Of a stretch of 64,000 nt of DNA, positions 10,962 to 23,091 are shown in pieces; the first letter of the stretch is position 1, and each line of letters starts with the position of its first letter. The DNA is taken from the NCBI GenBank assembly GCA_014058105.1, contig JACGCM010001166.1, forward strand, positions 868,001 to 932,000. Direction: 5' to 3'. Source of the DNA: Kingdonia uniflora (lineage: Eukaryota > Streptophyta > Magnoliopsida > Ranunculales > Circaeasteraceae). Under the pieces are notes generated by a model. It saw nothing but the letters and a program-made list of their open reading frames with translations, ran no database searches and was not told where the DNA came from. The translations under genes were made by a program, and so were the position numbers.

Positions 10962-11600
10962 TGTGATCTGGATCAGCTTCAATACCTCTCTTACTGATAA
11001 AATATCCCTAAAATTTTCCTGACTGGACCCCAAACAGGCATTTTTTAGGGTTGAACCTCATCTTGTGGAAACGGAGAATTTTGAAAATAGTGCGTAAGTC
11101 TGTAATATGGTTCTCCTTTTTAAGACTTTTACACAACATATCATCAATATAGACTTCTATCATTTTTCCAATGTGATCTTTGAACATCTGTGTCATCAAA
11201 CGTTGATAAGTGGCACCAGCATTCTTGAGACCAAAAGGCATGACCTTATGACAGTATAAGCCATGTTTTGTAATGAAAGTTGTCTTCTCTTAGTCATCAG
11301 GTTGCATAGGTATCTGATTGTATCCTAATGCAGTATCCATCATGGACAGGAGTTCGTGTCCCGCAGTAGAATCGAGCCAATGGTTTATGATAGGAAGTGG
11401 AAAACTATCCTTTGGAGTATGTTTGTTGAGGTTCATAAAATCTACGTATACCCTGATCTTGTCGTTCTTCTTTAGGACTGCCACAAAATTTGAGATCCAT
11501 TCTGGATAATTGGCCTTTCTAATAAATCCAACTTCGATGAGTTAGCCAATTTCTTTATTAACTTCTTCTCAGAGTCTTGGTGCTAAGGTCCTCTACTTTT
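10962..11600 (-). pseudogene. reverse transcriptase of element B, cut by element A
   Basis: The frame reads MAVLKKNDKIRVYVDFMNLN (from 11484), SFPLPIINHWLDSTAGHELL, MMDTALGYNQIPMQPDD, a stop, MPFGLKNAGATYQRLMTQMF, then YIDDMLCKSLKKENHITDL. A TAG follows SGKF, and the frame then reaches GIEADPDHI. At that point homology to RT ends at the LTR of A. The YIDDM box is intact; the stops show it was already decayed or has decayed since. Confidence 0.9.
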
Positions 11601-12049
11601 ATTTGACAGCTTTGGCCTTACCTTTCAAATTGAGCTTATGGCAGGTCATATATTAGATCAATGCCCGACATTTCGTGAAAGGTCCAAGCGAAAACATCAC
11701 TATTATCTTTTAGGAATTAGATGAGGGAATCTCGTTCTACCGTTGGCAGAAGGGTACCAACGTATGTTCCTCATTTTTCTTTACTGATTTCAATGTACTC
11801 TGTTGTTTTTAGGCTTAGCAGATGGTTTTTTGTAGTGTGTCCTGTTGTTTTCTGCAATTGCTATGCTAGCTGCAGCTCTGAGGATTCTGGAACGATGATG
11901 ATAGAATTTTCACATGCTTTTGCTAGCTTTTGACTTCCTTTGATTTCATATATGCCTCCACTCCATTCAAATCGTACTGCCAAATGATAGGTGGATGGAA
12001 TAACTCGCATATTGTATAACCAACAACGTTCCATTATCCCCAAATAACA

Positions 12050-14026
12050 ATATTTTGCATTGATAACATAAAGACAACGTCGAGTATCATGGGTCCTGAT
12101 GTGATAGGAAGTATAATCATTCTTACACGTTCTTTTCTAGATTTGTTGAATCCACATATATCAATATTACTGGGCTGTAACTTGTCGACCAGTCCCATCT
12201 GATCAATCGTGCTTTAAAAAAGTAGTTCGATAGTACTACCAGTATCTATCATCATCGTGTGAAGTACTATATTTCTCATTTTTAACATGATCACCAAAGT
12301 ATCATGGTGATGATAATTGATATGACGAACATCACAGTCATCAAAAGAAATTCCTGTTCGCTGAGAGCTGGATACGGGAAGTAAACGTACTTCTTTATCT
12401 TTAATGGATAGGTCGTGACATTGACCGACACGTATTCTTTTGCTTCTGCTCGATTGGTTAACGATCTAAGTCTCAACGAAGTGACAGAGCGACATATGAT
12501 ATAAGTGTTTCTCTCTTGCCAGTTCTTCAGTTTGTACGGCTTTTGAAGGAAGTTTGTAACTCTCGTTCTTGAAACTTTTGGCATCTATAATATACTCATG
12601 CATTCGTCCATCATCAAAGATATACTCCAACAACCGCTGTAAGGCAAAGCAGTGTTCTATATCATCATGTCTGACCTTGTGGTGAATGCAATATGGTTTG
12701 TTCTCAATAGGTTTGAGATATTGCGCATTGCGGAAAAACCTATCCTTTTGAAGTATAGGATAAATGCTGGCAATATTCACATTCATCTTCAAAAGACAGG
12801 ATTTTGGCTATGGTCGCTCATCGTTAGGTTTTGTCTATTTCCTGTCTTATCCCTGATCGATAGCACGATTAAAATCTTGGCTGGCTGACTGATCTTGAGC
12901 TGTTAATATTAACTTCTTAGGTTTCTGCCTATCAGACACCATTCTTTCCAGGTCGATATACCAATTGACTTTTTCGATCATGGGAGTCATTGGCTTGTTT
13001 AGGACGAGGTACTCTTTTTCCCTTCCTTCAACAAGTAAAGTATTGGTAAAACCGGAATTAGTAATCTTCTCGTCGAGCCAATCTACCTTTCGCGCTAACT
13101 CTAAAAACTTCTTAGTGAATGTCTCGAGCTTCTCTCTAGGCATCTGCTTAAGGATGAAATGAGAATATAGATTTTCCTTTTTGTCTCTGTTGTGTAAGTA
13201 ATTCTTGACAAAGAGTTCTTGTAGCCTTTTGAAAGTTGTGATGGATCCTTCAGATAGTGTGTGGAACCATCGCAAGGACTCACCTGATAAGTTAGTTAGA
13301 AAGAGCTAGAATAGAATGTGGTTGGACATAGAAAGTAGGCCAAAAGCGTCTTGGAATACTTGGACATGTTCCACTGGATCAGTTCCTTTGTATTTTCTTA
13401 TCTTCGGAGTATGGAACCAGGTGGGGACCTCGCCATCCAACAGCTCTTGTGTGTTCAGGCTTTCTGTAATATGCTATGGATTCCTTAAGTCAGAGTCTGA
13501 GCTTTGAGTAATTCTCGTATTCGCCTGTCGACATGTTCCTGAGTTACATATTATCGGGCTGCGGTGGTCGGGCGTGTGACGCATCCTTTTCCTGGATTAT
13601 GGTCGCCACTCTCTTCATATTGATGTTCTTTTGCTGGGACTTGAACTCTTCAAGGTGGATTTTCAGCCTGTCTGACTCCTGTTGGGCCGCCATCTACTTC
13701 CTGGTGGGCCTCATGGATCGGGATGGGCTCCATTTCCTGTTAATGATGGTTAGATCGAAGCGCACCTCCTACGCGATTTCCTTTCGGAGGAGGTCCTATT
13801 CTGTCATGAATGGAGATTTATGAGCCTTTAGGTTGTAAGGTTTATTTTTTTGGGCGGCACCCTGCTAACCCTGTAGATCCTTCAGTGTATCATGTACACT
13901 TGTTAGGTATTGCTCCAAAGTAGCACGTCTTTCTGTTTTAGAATTTAAAGTGGCACACAGATCTGCTAGTACGGCATTTTCTTTTGCTTGAGCAATATGC
14001 GTGTTCTAACCTGGAGGTGACATTTT
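12050..14026 (-). pseudogene. gag and protease region of element B
   Basis: A start codon near 14024 (MSPPG) follows the PBS by about 55 bases. The capsid-like block MRWFHTLSEGSITTFKRLQE and LETFTKKFLELARKVDWLDE lies at 13275-12847. A Cys/His segment, YCIHHKVRHDDIEHCFALQR, lies at about 12700-12630. The protease active site MMIDTGSTIELLF is at about 12215-12260. Several stops and frameshifts separate these parts. Confidence 0.8.
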
Positions 14027-14078
14027 GAAAGAAGATGATCAGCGGTTTTTAAGATAATGGGTTTGAGAACTTCGGTTT

Positions 14079-14093
14079 CCACAGACGGCACCA
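14079..14093 (-). other. primer-binding site of element B
   Basis: The minus strand reads TGGTGCCGTCTGTGG, one base different from the site in element A. It directly follows the LTR end ...GGCCATTACA. Confidence 0.75.
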
Positions 14094-14095
14094 AA

Positions 14096-14851
14096 TGTAA
14101 TGGCCTAATTTTGGAATTCGGACTTAGCCTTTACACCAGATGTGTTTGAAGCGCTCAAGAATAGTAAACAATAATCAACAATATAATATAGCGTGGAAAA
14201 CTTTTGAATTGGTTAAAAACCATGACCTCACTTAAGGATTTTGAGAAAGAGAAGATGATCTTATTGAGGTTGCTAACTAATTACAATGAGTGCTCCAAGT
14301 ATGTGGAATTTTGGAGTAAGGATTCTTCTGTGTAGAATTGCCTCCCTTTAATCGGTAGTTCTCTGGTCTTATACAAAGGTCTTATAATATGACCATTTGA
14401 TGATCATTAAGATTCTTAATAATGGACGTTACACAGTATATATAGAATACTCTTTGACTAGATTGTGTAACGTTCTGACCTATGTTGCTGTACAACGCTC
14501 TATTGATGAATGTACACTTGCATAAATCGAACTGCTGATGTGGAGGTTGAAAGCGATGACTCAAACTTAGGTATGTTGAACATGTCTTTAGTAGTGCTTC
14601 CTGTATGCTGATGAGATCGAAGAAGAAGCTTAAGTCCGTGATACGAAATAGGCTATTACAAGACTGCTCTCAACCAAGAGCACGAGGAGTCTCATGGACG
14701 AGTGGTGTTGGTTGAGAAATTTGTGCTATGTTTGCTTCCTGATATTGTTGTCTTGATTTAAATTGTGCCACGTGCTCTGTTGATGAGATCGAAAGTACGT
14801 ATGCAGTTTGAAGATGAAGCATGAGTACGAGATACGAAATAAGCCACTATA
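14096..14851 (-). repeat. 5' LTR of element B
   Basis: The inner edge is set by the PBS. The outer edge is set by alignment to the LTR of element C, which starts TGTAGTGGCTTATT; here the start is TATAGTGGCTTATT, a decayed TG. Shared blocks with C include AACGTCCAT and TAAGAAT(C) near 14400-14450 and GTTTTTAACC near 14215. A segment around GATACGAAATARGC occurs twice (about 14640 and 14830), so this copy has an internal duplication that lengthens it to about 756 bp. Confidence 0.75.
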
Positions 14852-14989
14852 TTCACTATTTCTAGATAGGCGTTGTGGTCCCATTTATGCCCAACACGCT
14901 ATACAGAGGTGATGGAGTTCAATGTTTTACACAGAGACAGTTTTTTTAATAAATATGTAGTTGATCATTTCTATCAATTTATCACATTC

Positions 14990-15275
14990 TTATATCGATC
15001 ACTAGTTATGAATCTTAACTAGGAAGGTCGATCACCTATTATACTAGATAGAGCGCTTCTAAGGGCAGTCGCCAGAGTAGCACCAATTCCATATTTTGTC
15101 TATCATAGGCAAGCTCTGAACCACGAGGATTATTTGAGACAGATCATATTATGCGAGATGAAGGCATGGGATGAGGGTAGATTTCCGATTTTGAGTTTCT
15201 TCACCAACCAATTTGGCTATATTCTTTTGGTTTTGCGGCAATGTCGAGGCTTCAGGTCGACCAACCATCTTATTT
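14990..15275 (+). other. unidentified coding-like fragment
   Basis: One frame reads without stops as IILDRALLRAVARVAPIPYF, then HRQALNHEDYLRQIILCEMK and AWDEGRFPILSFFTNQFGY. Its composition looks protein-like, with hydrophobic residues spaced as in helices. I do not recognise the family. It lies between the LTR of element B and a copia gag start at about 15287 and has no start codon or splice sites that I trust. It may be a gene fragment or part of another element. Confidence 0.3.
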
Positions 15276-15286
15276 CTTTAATAATT

Positions 15287-16735
15287 ATAACATATGACAC
15301 GACTATCAAATGTGAAATTTACCCCTCTAAACCTATCAGGCGACAACTACCTGACATGGGACTTAAATGCAGAAATCCACCTCCAAACTAAATCATTGGA
15401 AAATGCCATCATTTATAAGAATAACATATTCCACCGACTTCGAATAGGGAAAAGGATGTCGATAAGGAGAATTACGAGGTAAGCGATTCATCCCTCAGAA
15501 GGGGGTGACCCGGTTCAAACAAGGTAGGGCTCCACGACTGCTCTAGATGATACTGTATCACATTCTGATAGTGAGAAGGCACTTATTCTATTAAGGCACA
15601 ACCTTTGTGAGGGTTTGAAAACTGAGTACTTGACCATCAAAGATCCCAGTGTTCTTTAGGTCAACTTTGCTTAAAGTTTAGGCTATTAAAGGACAATCCT
15701 TCTCCCCAAAGCCCACTACCAGTGTCTTAATCTAAGACTCCAGGATTTCGCTTCCATGTCGGAATAGAATTACATGATCCATGCACGAGATCACTTCAAC
15801 CCTTCAAATATGTGGGGAGAAAGTGTCTAACTTTGATTTATTGAAAAATACACTTTCTACCTTATAGCCTTGATCTAGGAGGATCTATGAAGTATCACTA
15901 ATTTAGTGTCATACTTCTATTTTAAAGTATTTCTTTAGTTTTAAAAGTATGAGTTCCTATTTATATTTAGAGTATTTATCTAATTTAGCAATATAAGTCC
16001 AACTTCTAAAATAGGACTTGTACTCTATAAAAGGACAAGCCTAAGGTTAGAAAACCTAATTAGAATTTAGGAGTTTTATTATAATCTTTCAATAGGGCAA
16101 TAAAGAAACTATAAGGGGAGATTTTCCTCCCTACCAATTATATTGTGCGTTCTTCATTATCTTTTTCATTTTTCTTCTAATTAGTACTATCCTAACAATT
16201 GTAGATTATGCCTCCAATATCATACTGTAATAGCAGTATCGTGCTTGGAGGTATGAACGTTATGCAGATCTTCTTACTATTTTGCTCGTCACAAAATAAA
16301 ATAATGAACTATTTTTGAAAATCCATGATAGGCGTTCCATGTAGAGTGCGTCACTACCTGAAACACACATGGTTAACATTGAATGCAGGTAGACCCGGGA
16401 AGGGTGGCGAATGCCGCAACCCACCAAAGGGGAAAAACTGGACCATAACACAGAATTGGGAGAAAGCATGGGCCTCAACAGGAAGGTAAATTTTTAGGCA
16501 CAAGGAAGCCCAGGAAAAAAGATAAGAAGAACAATGACCATTGCTACCACTGTGGAAAGTATGGGCATTGGTCTCGCAAATGCAAAGCACTGAAGGATGA
16601 TATTGACAAGTACCAGCGCAGCAAGAAAGATATACCAAAGGTCAACGATAAGACCTGCCTCAAAAATACAACCCTCATTGTTGGTGACTTCTTGGAAAAT
16701 ACTGAAGAGATGTTGAGTCCTTCAATCGGCAAATG
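15287..16735 (+). pseudogene. Ty1/copia gag remnant, interrupted by an LTR-like insert
   Basis: The opening VKFTPLNLSGDNYLTWDLNA is the conserved N-terminus of plant copia gag (UBN2-type). SEKALILLRHNLCEGLKTEY follows at about 15570, then ICGEKVSNFDLLKNTLST up to about 15861. After the insert the frame resumes with ASNIIL at about 16210, two stops where Gln codons are expected, then RYERYADLLTILLVT. A CCHC zinc knuckle, CYHCGKYGHWSRKC, is at about 16540-16582 and the frame ends at about 16735. Protease, integrase and RT do not follow here. Fragments at 34.9 and 47.5 kb on the same strand may be later parts of the same element. Confidence 0.8.
15871..16197 (+). mobile_element. solo-LTR-like insertion inside copia gag
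   Basis: A 327-bp segment starts TGATCTAGGAGGATC, ends CCTAACA, and breaks the gag frame. It holds a TATA-like CTATAAAAGG near 16036 and an AATAAAG near 16100, the order expected for a plus-strand LTR. The flanks AGCCT and ATTGT do not match, so no clean target duplication is visible and the edges are uncertain by about 10 bases. Confidence 0.5.
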
Positions 16736-16917
16736 ATTCTATTTATCTTTCTAACATTTGGTAGTCTATAATTTTATGCAATTGCTTTATGTTGAACCTC
16801 ATAATTTGTAAAACTACAATTATTATATATGTAATCATATTAATAGTATTACGAGGTCTTATTTTGCTAGTCAGTTATCTTTATTTTAAGTAGAATAAAT
16901 ATACTAATTATTGTCTC

Positions 16918-17043
16918 TGGATCAATTAAAATAGTGTCTTAAAATTTGTAAATGCATGAATCCTATTGCTAGGCTAGTGGTACTTATAACGAAGTCGAAT
17001 CCTAGAGAATATTATAAATGTAATTAAATATCATAGTAATTCT

Positions 17044-17075
<32 letters not shown>

Positions 17076-18162
17076 TGGAGTTGGGTTGGTTTGAGGTTGT
17101 TTGAAAAAGAAAACAGGTAATGAAGATTAATTAAGAAGACTAAGACTAAGGCATAGAGATCACCCCCACAATTATCATAACATATATCTAGCTTATAGAG
17201 TAATTTCACTAAAGACTTTCCACTCAACTTATTTCCTCTGTCAAGTTATATAAATTGGTACCAAAACTCTTCACTAATAACATGTGACAAATCCTACCTA
17301 GGTATTGCTAAATCATCCTTGGTCTAGTCGATTTAGCTAACTCAAGGCTCTTCTTCCACAAATGTATCTAACAGTCTAACTTTATGGCTAAGATTTTAGA
17401 CCATATGTAAAATTATACAGCTAATTAGGTTAGTCTATGGTCAAGTACTAACTTAATTAACTATTTAATTCAATAACCTAAAGGAAGAAGAGTATTAGCA
17501 ATTATAACTCTATAAATTACATATATATGTTATTCTAATCATGGGGCTCCCACTTAGCCTTAACTAAGGGTGATTAGCCACTCATGGTCAAGGAAACATA
17601 ATATAATTATCAGAATATTAATTCTAAACAAGAAAAGAAAAAACCTTAATTATTTGATTAGAGCCAAAAGGTTACATTTTTCATCGAATGAAAGCTCTCC
17701 TTTTATAGGCATCTCATAAAGCCAACACTATTTGTTAAAAGTGTATAAAAGGTTTTATAAGTCTATAAATCAAACTCTTAAAATTAATATTTGCAACCAG
17801 ACACATAATTCACATGTTTGTAGAACTATTTTCAACTATGTATGATGTCATCAATGATCTGCCTCAAATCAAATTCAACAAAAACCACAAAGTGTTATTT
17901 TTAGCAATTATTCTCTACTATGCATATTTATGGCACCGGTCTCATCTTAAATCATTTTCAACAAAACATATCGAAGGTTACTTTCAAATAACTATTTCTT
18001 ACTATTTTTCATGATGTCATCAAAAATTTATGCTTGATTTTGCAATACAACTGAATATCATTGTATTCCCTATAATAATGGAAAACATATCTAATTAATC
18101 AACAATAAGGGCTAACTTAATATTATTTCAGAGGTAATTTAGTCATTTCTCAATGCCTATCA
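16918..18162 (-). repeat. 3' LTR of element G
   Basis: On the minus strand it begins TGATAGGCATTGAG after a purine-rich TTTGGGAG tract and ends ...GATCCA. A TATAAAAGGAGAGC promoter-like box is at about 17697-17710. Bases 16918-17205 match 28168-28440, which proves the repeat; the 18162 edge rests on the tract and the TG start only. Confidence 0.65.
17046..17076. repeat. (AT)n microsatellite
   Basis: About 15 AT units in the 3' LTR of element G. The corresponding place in the right LTR copy (about 28300) has only a few, so the run expanded after insertion. Confidence 0.9.
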
Positions 18163-19749
18163 AATACTCCCAAACTTATAATTTTGCAAGTCCTCGAGCA
18201 AAACATATATAATGACAACCACTTTCTCGGGTTACTCGGTTGCATTTAGCTTATGCAACAAGCCTTTAAACACCCAAGTGTACTTGTTGGACAAGTTGTA
18301 GTCTCGTTAGGGTTTGTAGTGAATTTACCCACAAAATTATTACAAAATAAATTTCAATATTTAAATTCCTTTTGGTGTCGCAAAAAACTTATATTCCTCA
18401 AAACTCAGTCAAAAATTTTCTTTAGAAAAGAGAAATTTCAATCTTAATATTATTTAACTTATAACAAGGTCAAATCTTAAAAGTAAGATATACTACTCCA
18501 ATACTAAAAAGAAGTCAACATGCATTATATATTAGTGAGTGAGAATATAACATCAGTAACGTCTTCATTATTTTAGTAATTTAGGCCATTCTCCAAAGCA
18601 CAAGATTGTGGCAAAAACAATTATGCGATTAACTTCCTTTTCCCTTTATAGATTACAAATTTTCAAATATAGGAACTCGCAAATTTTATCTTTCCTTTTT
18701 CTTTTTCATTTTCATTATTTTTTCTTTCTTTAAAATGTATAATGATTCCCCCGTATCTATTGATCGACAAGCCTCGCTAGTGGGCTAAAGGGTACCGGGA
18801 TGTGGTGTCTCTTCATGACCAAAACTTCGAGTTCACAAAATTTATTTCTTTCTTATTATACTTTTGATCTAGATAGTACTACTTCCTCTACTCTTATTTT
18901 GCATCTATAAATGTTAATATGTAATCCATTATCTTTTTATACTAAAGGAAGTTAATCAATCATGTTGTTCTTTAAATTTGCTAGATTATTGTTTATTAGT
19001 ACAATAGGTACATTACTTAGCTATCGTGAAATACAAATGTTTAACATGCTAACATAATTAATTTGTCCTTAATAACAGAGTAGGAAACTAAACTTAGAAA
19101 GTATCAACTTGCCACGTAGCAATTAGATTAAGTTTAAAAAATATCTAATTTTTAAGAAAATTGTCTAGATTTTGAGAAATATGAATTTAATTCAATCACA
19201 AGTCAAAAATTACTGGAATTTACTACGTTATGATTTTCTTTAACAACTTACAAAAATATCCCTCACCCCCAAACTTAAATACAACATTGTTCCTAATGTT
19301 GTACAGAAAAATGAAACACAAAAAAGAAGAGAGTAATAATATTATCTCGGTTGGTGACTAAAAACATAAAAGCATGGGTTGCCTCCCAGAAGTATTAAGT
19401 TTACCGTCTTCAGCCAGACTAATACACCTCCAAACTTAGATAAAGCCATATAGGATATAGAAGTACAAAGCATGGATATGAATTATTAAACAGTAAAGAT
19501 AATTGATCCTGAAAAAAGGTTATTTATCAAAATCAAGATAACGTCAAAATAATCATTCACCTCATTTGTACCTGACTGTATTTGTAAATTCATTACATTT
19601 CAGAATGAGTCAAAATCAAATACCCTAGAAAAAATATTTTATTTACACAATTTTTGGGGTATCCATTTACGATTTACTTGATTAGGTTGAGCCTTGTACA
19701 TATGATAAATATTATGATGCACATTGTATACCTGTGGCATATCTTGACA
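18163..19749 (-). other. 3' untranslated region of element G
   Basis: No convincing coding frame is seen. The segment is AT-rich and includes the Athila-type GGGAGGCAACCC block at about 19377-19390. No env-like ORF with membrane segments was found. Confidence 0.5.
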
Positions 19750-22240
19750 ATTTATAACACATATATATGGTGGTGAGGACTACGTGTAGATGGCTTATTT
19801 GCAAATATTAATGCTCGTACTATTTCACGGATGATAGGATCATCCCAATCCTTGAAATAGTCTAAACATTGGTCGATAGGGTACATGTTACTAGAGTTAT
19901 CACCTAACACATCCACAAATTCATGTAAAGTTAAAGTTTCTCTGAGTACATTGCATACGAAAGGAGTCAAGTGTATCATCATTAGGTGGAGGAGTGAGGA
20001 AGAAGGTGCATGAGGTTGAAGAAGGGGTCTACATATTCAAGTAAATCGGGATTTTTCCATTCTTTTTGTTTTAAACAATGAATTATATTACAACTCCCAG
20101 GATTTAGGATTTTAGAGTTGTTGTGAAATATATTCAATTTAACCTTCATCAGTCCCAATGATATCTGCATGACTCCTGTACGACAGTTAATGAGGGCATT
20201 GGATGAGGCCAGGAAGGGACGACCTAGGACTAGTGGTATCTCACTACAATTTTTTTTTAGTTTTAGTATTTAGTACTACAAAGTCTACAAAAAATACAAA
20301 CTTGCCAACCTTGATGAAGACATCCTCAATAACATCACATGGATATTTAATGGACCTATCTGCCATTTAGAGCATTATAAGAGTAGGTTTAAGATCTTTG
20401 ATCCCCAATTGCATCTAGACAAAGTATGGCAAAACATTCATACTGGCTCCTAAATCAAGTAATGCCCTATCAACAATATGATCACCAAGAGCACATGATA
20501 TAGTTGGAAATCTGAGATCTCTAAGCGTGGGAGGGGTGAGTGTCTCAGCCAAAAAGACTTTTTTATACACATTGAGTTTTCTCTTTTGAGTACACAAGTC
20601 TTTAAGGAATTTGGCATACACAAATATTTGCTTGATCACTTCGAGTATAGGAATATTAATGTGAACCTGCTTAATTGTGCCCAATATCTCAAAGTATTAT
20701 GTACCCTGTGTTACCAGGAGTAACCATTGTGGGTAAGGCACTTTGGGCATTTAACATGTCTCAGGGGTTAGTGTGGGCAGAGTTGGCAGCTTTTGGGACT
20801 TGTCAACAATGTTTGAGGTGCTAGACCTAGTGAACTCATTTTCAATTGATTGATGCTCACTCGCGATCAACGTTTGTTCATCCTTGGGCATTTCTACATA
20901 ATTTTAAATTTTATTACTGCTGCGAAGGGTGGTAATTGCATTTCGTTGCTTGAGTAGATTTTGTATTGGATCAGAAGTGGAATCAACCACAAACTACATC
21001 TTAGGGTTTGTTGTAGTCTGGCTTGGCAGTTTTCCTTGTTCTCTAGCATTTATCAGTACTATTAATTGACCTATTTGGGTCTCCAGTTCGGAGATTAATT
21101 GGGTCGTTGAATTTTGATGTAGAAGCGTTTGTTACATAAAAAGAATGAGAGTATCCTCTAAAGATGTCCTTTGAGAAGGATATTGATGTAATTGTTGGAA
21201 AGATTGAGGAGGATTGGGTAAAGGAAATGATTGGGGGTTCCCTGATGGACTCTCTAGATGTTGATCGTTCTTCCACGAGAAGTTTGGGTATTGTTGCCAA
21301 GATGGGCGTTAATTATTTGAATAACTATTGGGCCCTTGTCATTGGTAAGAATTCAAAGTATTAACATCCCCGATAAAAAACTCAGAACCGCGAGCATTTG
21401 ATGGACACATGTTTATAGTATGAGTTGGACTTTGACAGGAAGTACACACTGCGGTTACAGTTTTGGGCTCATTTGCTAATATTTCTGTCATTTGTTTTAG
21501 AAATATTGTTTGTCCATGTATCGCTGTTAACAATGTTGTTGAACAATCTACTTCGTAGAGTCTTGCTTTTCTTTGAGAACCATTTCTATCCATTTTACCT
21601 GAGCAGTCTTGTTCATCAAAATTTTTACTCATGGTTTCAAATATTTCTTATGCATCTTTCATACTTTTTTTCATGAGTGCCCCTCCACAAGTTACATCAT
21701 CCAATTGTTTAATGGAAGTAAACCATCATAAAAACCTTGGGTTTGTTGCCACTTAGAAAATTCATGGTGGGGGAATTTGAGAAGTAACTCCTTAAATATC
21801 TCCCAACATTTATAGAGATGTTCACCCTCCTTCTGGGCAAAGGTGTGTAACTTACGTCTTAAGAGGTTCATTTTATGAATTGGGAAGTATTTTTTCAATA
21901 ACTTCTTATTAAATTGTTCCCATGAGGCAATAAATTTGGATGTTAGGGAATGAAGCAACGTCTTTGCTCTATTTCTTAAGGAGAAAGGGAAAATACGAAG
22001 GTGGGCATACTCATCAGAACAATCTTTATAATGAATGGTGACACACAAATTTAAGAATTCCTGGATGTGGAGGTATGAGTCTTCATTTTCAAGCCCATAG
22101 AATGAAGGTAGAGCATTGATAACCCCAATCTTAAGCTCAAATTATTACGGATTTTGGGGTAACTTTGGGAGAACAATATAGGACGGGTTAGACTCATGGA
22201 TTGGATCAGAAAAATTAGCGAGGGTTTTGAAGGCTGCCAT
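19750..22240 (-). pseudogene. gag-protease of element G
   Basis: The start at 22240 reads MAAFKTLANFSDPIHESNPS. The capsid part includes LRIFPFSLRNRAKTLLHSLT and FAQKEGEHLYKCWEIFKELL (22048-21692). A CCHC knuckle, CTSCQSPTHTINMC, is at about 21445-21405. The protease shows ALGDHIVDRALLDLGASMNV (about 20500-20435), where the catalytic DTG is DLG, as often in Athila elements. LGRPFLASSNALINCRTGVM follows at about 20240-20170. Several stops and frameshifts are present. No RT motif follows. Confidence 0.8.
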
Positions 22241-22954
22241 TGTGCCTAGAATGGGTGATCGCCCATTTTTCTCTTTCCTAAAGTGGCGATGTGGTCGTGG
22301 ATCAAAAATAGGCACTATACAAAATTAACTAATTTTTGACGGAATTTATGACTGATTTTAGTAGTCGCTTATTTGTGACGGACAAAAAAAGTCAAAATTG
22401 GCTCGTTTTTCATACTTAAAATGAATAGAATTCGTGTTATATCCTCATGCTTCTTTTTAGAGAACCCCACTCTATTTCTTTCCCAAATCAAAGTTCTTTT
22501 TTTTTTCTCTCTCAATCTCAGTTCTTCATCGCTCTAATTCATTTTATTTGGTTATTAGGAATCAATAATTCTACTCCACTTTTGCTACGATTGTGATTAG
22601 CTGAGTCCTGGATCTGAATGAAGTAATACTCTTATCTCTTTATTTAATGTAATTAGGGTTATTGGGAATGACTATGAACTGATCTAGAGAGTGAACAATG
22701 TAAATTGGTGGTACACTCTGTAACTCTTCTCTTGCATTAAGAAGGAATCAAATAAGAAATCCAGCAAAATCACAATCATCAAATTCCTCTACTCAACCGA
22801 TTGAAAGGAGTCCAGGGCTGAGTTTGTGAAAGACCCGCATGGGTAGTAATCACTGAATTTATGGTTTGATTAAAGGGGTTCTTTAGTTTTATCTAATTTT
22901 GAGATTTGATCCCGGTTTTTTATTTCTTTTTCTTGTTTATTTTCTTAGTTGCAG

Positions 22955-23091
22955 GTGAAGCATTTTGGTAGGCAATACTGCACTAAGAAGAGGGTTCAAT
23001 GGCTATTAGATAACACAATGAATCGAGGATCCAATGGTACTCCCACAGTCTTGCACTTTCAAGCAATGATCAACAGTGGAGATATGCACTG
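22955..23091 (+). pseudogene. exon-like fragment 1 carried by the CACTA element
   Basis: A TTGCAG acceptor precedes the segment and a GT donor follows. One frame reads VKHFGRQYCTKKRVQWLLDN and then NRGSNGTPTVLHFQAMINSG. The segment upstream (about 22450-22600) is pyrimidine-rich and looks like a captured 5' leader. I do not recognise the source gene. Confidence 0.45.

Larger units (their letters stand above)
10957..14851 (-). mobile_element. Tat-type retrotransposon B, 5' half only
   Basis: From right to left it has an LTR (14096-14851), PBS, gag, protease and RT. The RT then stops abruptly at 10962, where element A begins. The remaining RT, RNase H and integrase should lie on the far side of A, outside the window. 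The LTR and proteins match element C (35-45 kb) better than element A, so B and C form one family and A another. Confidence 0.85.

Noticed and set aside
18760..18840. tRNA-derived SINE with A and B box-like words
   Set aside because: The boxes match poorly and no tail or target duplication was found.
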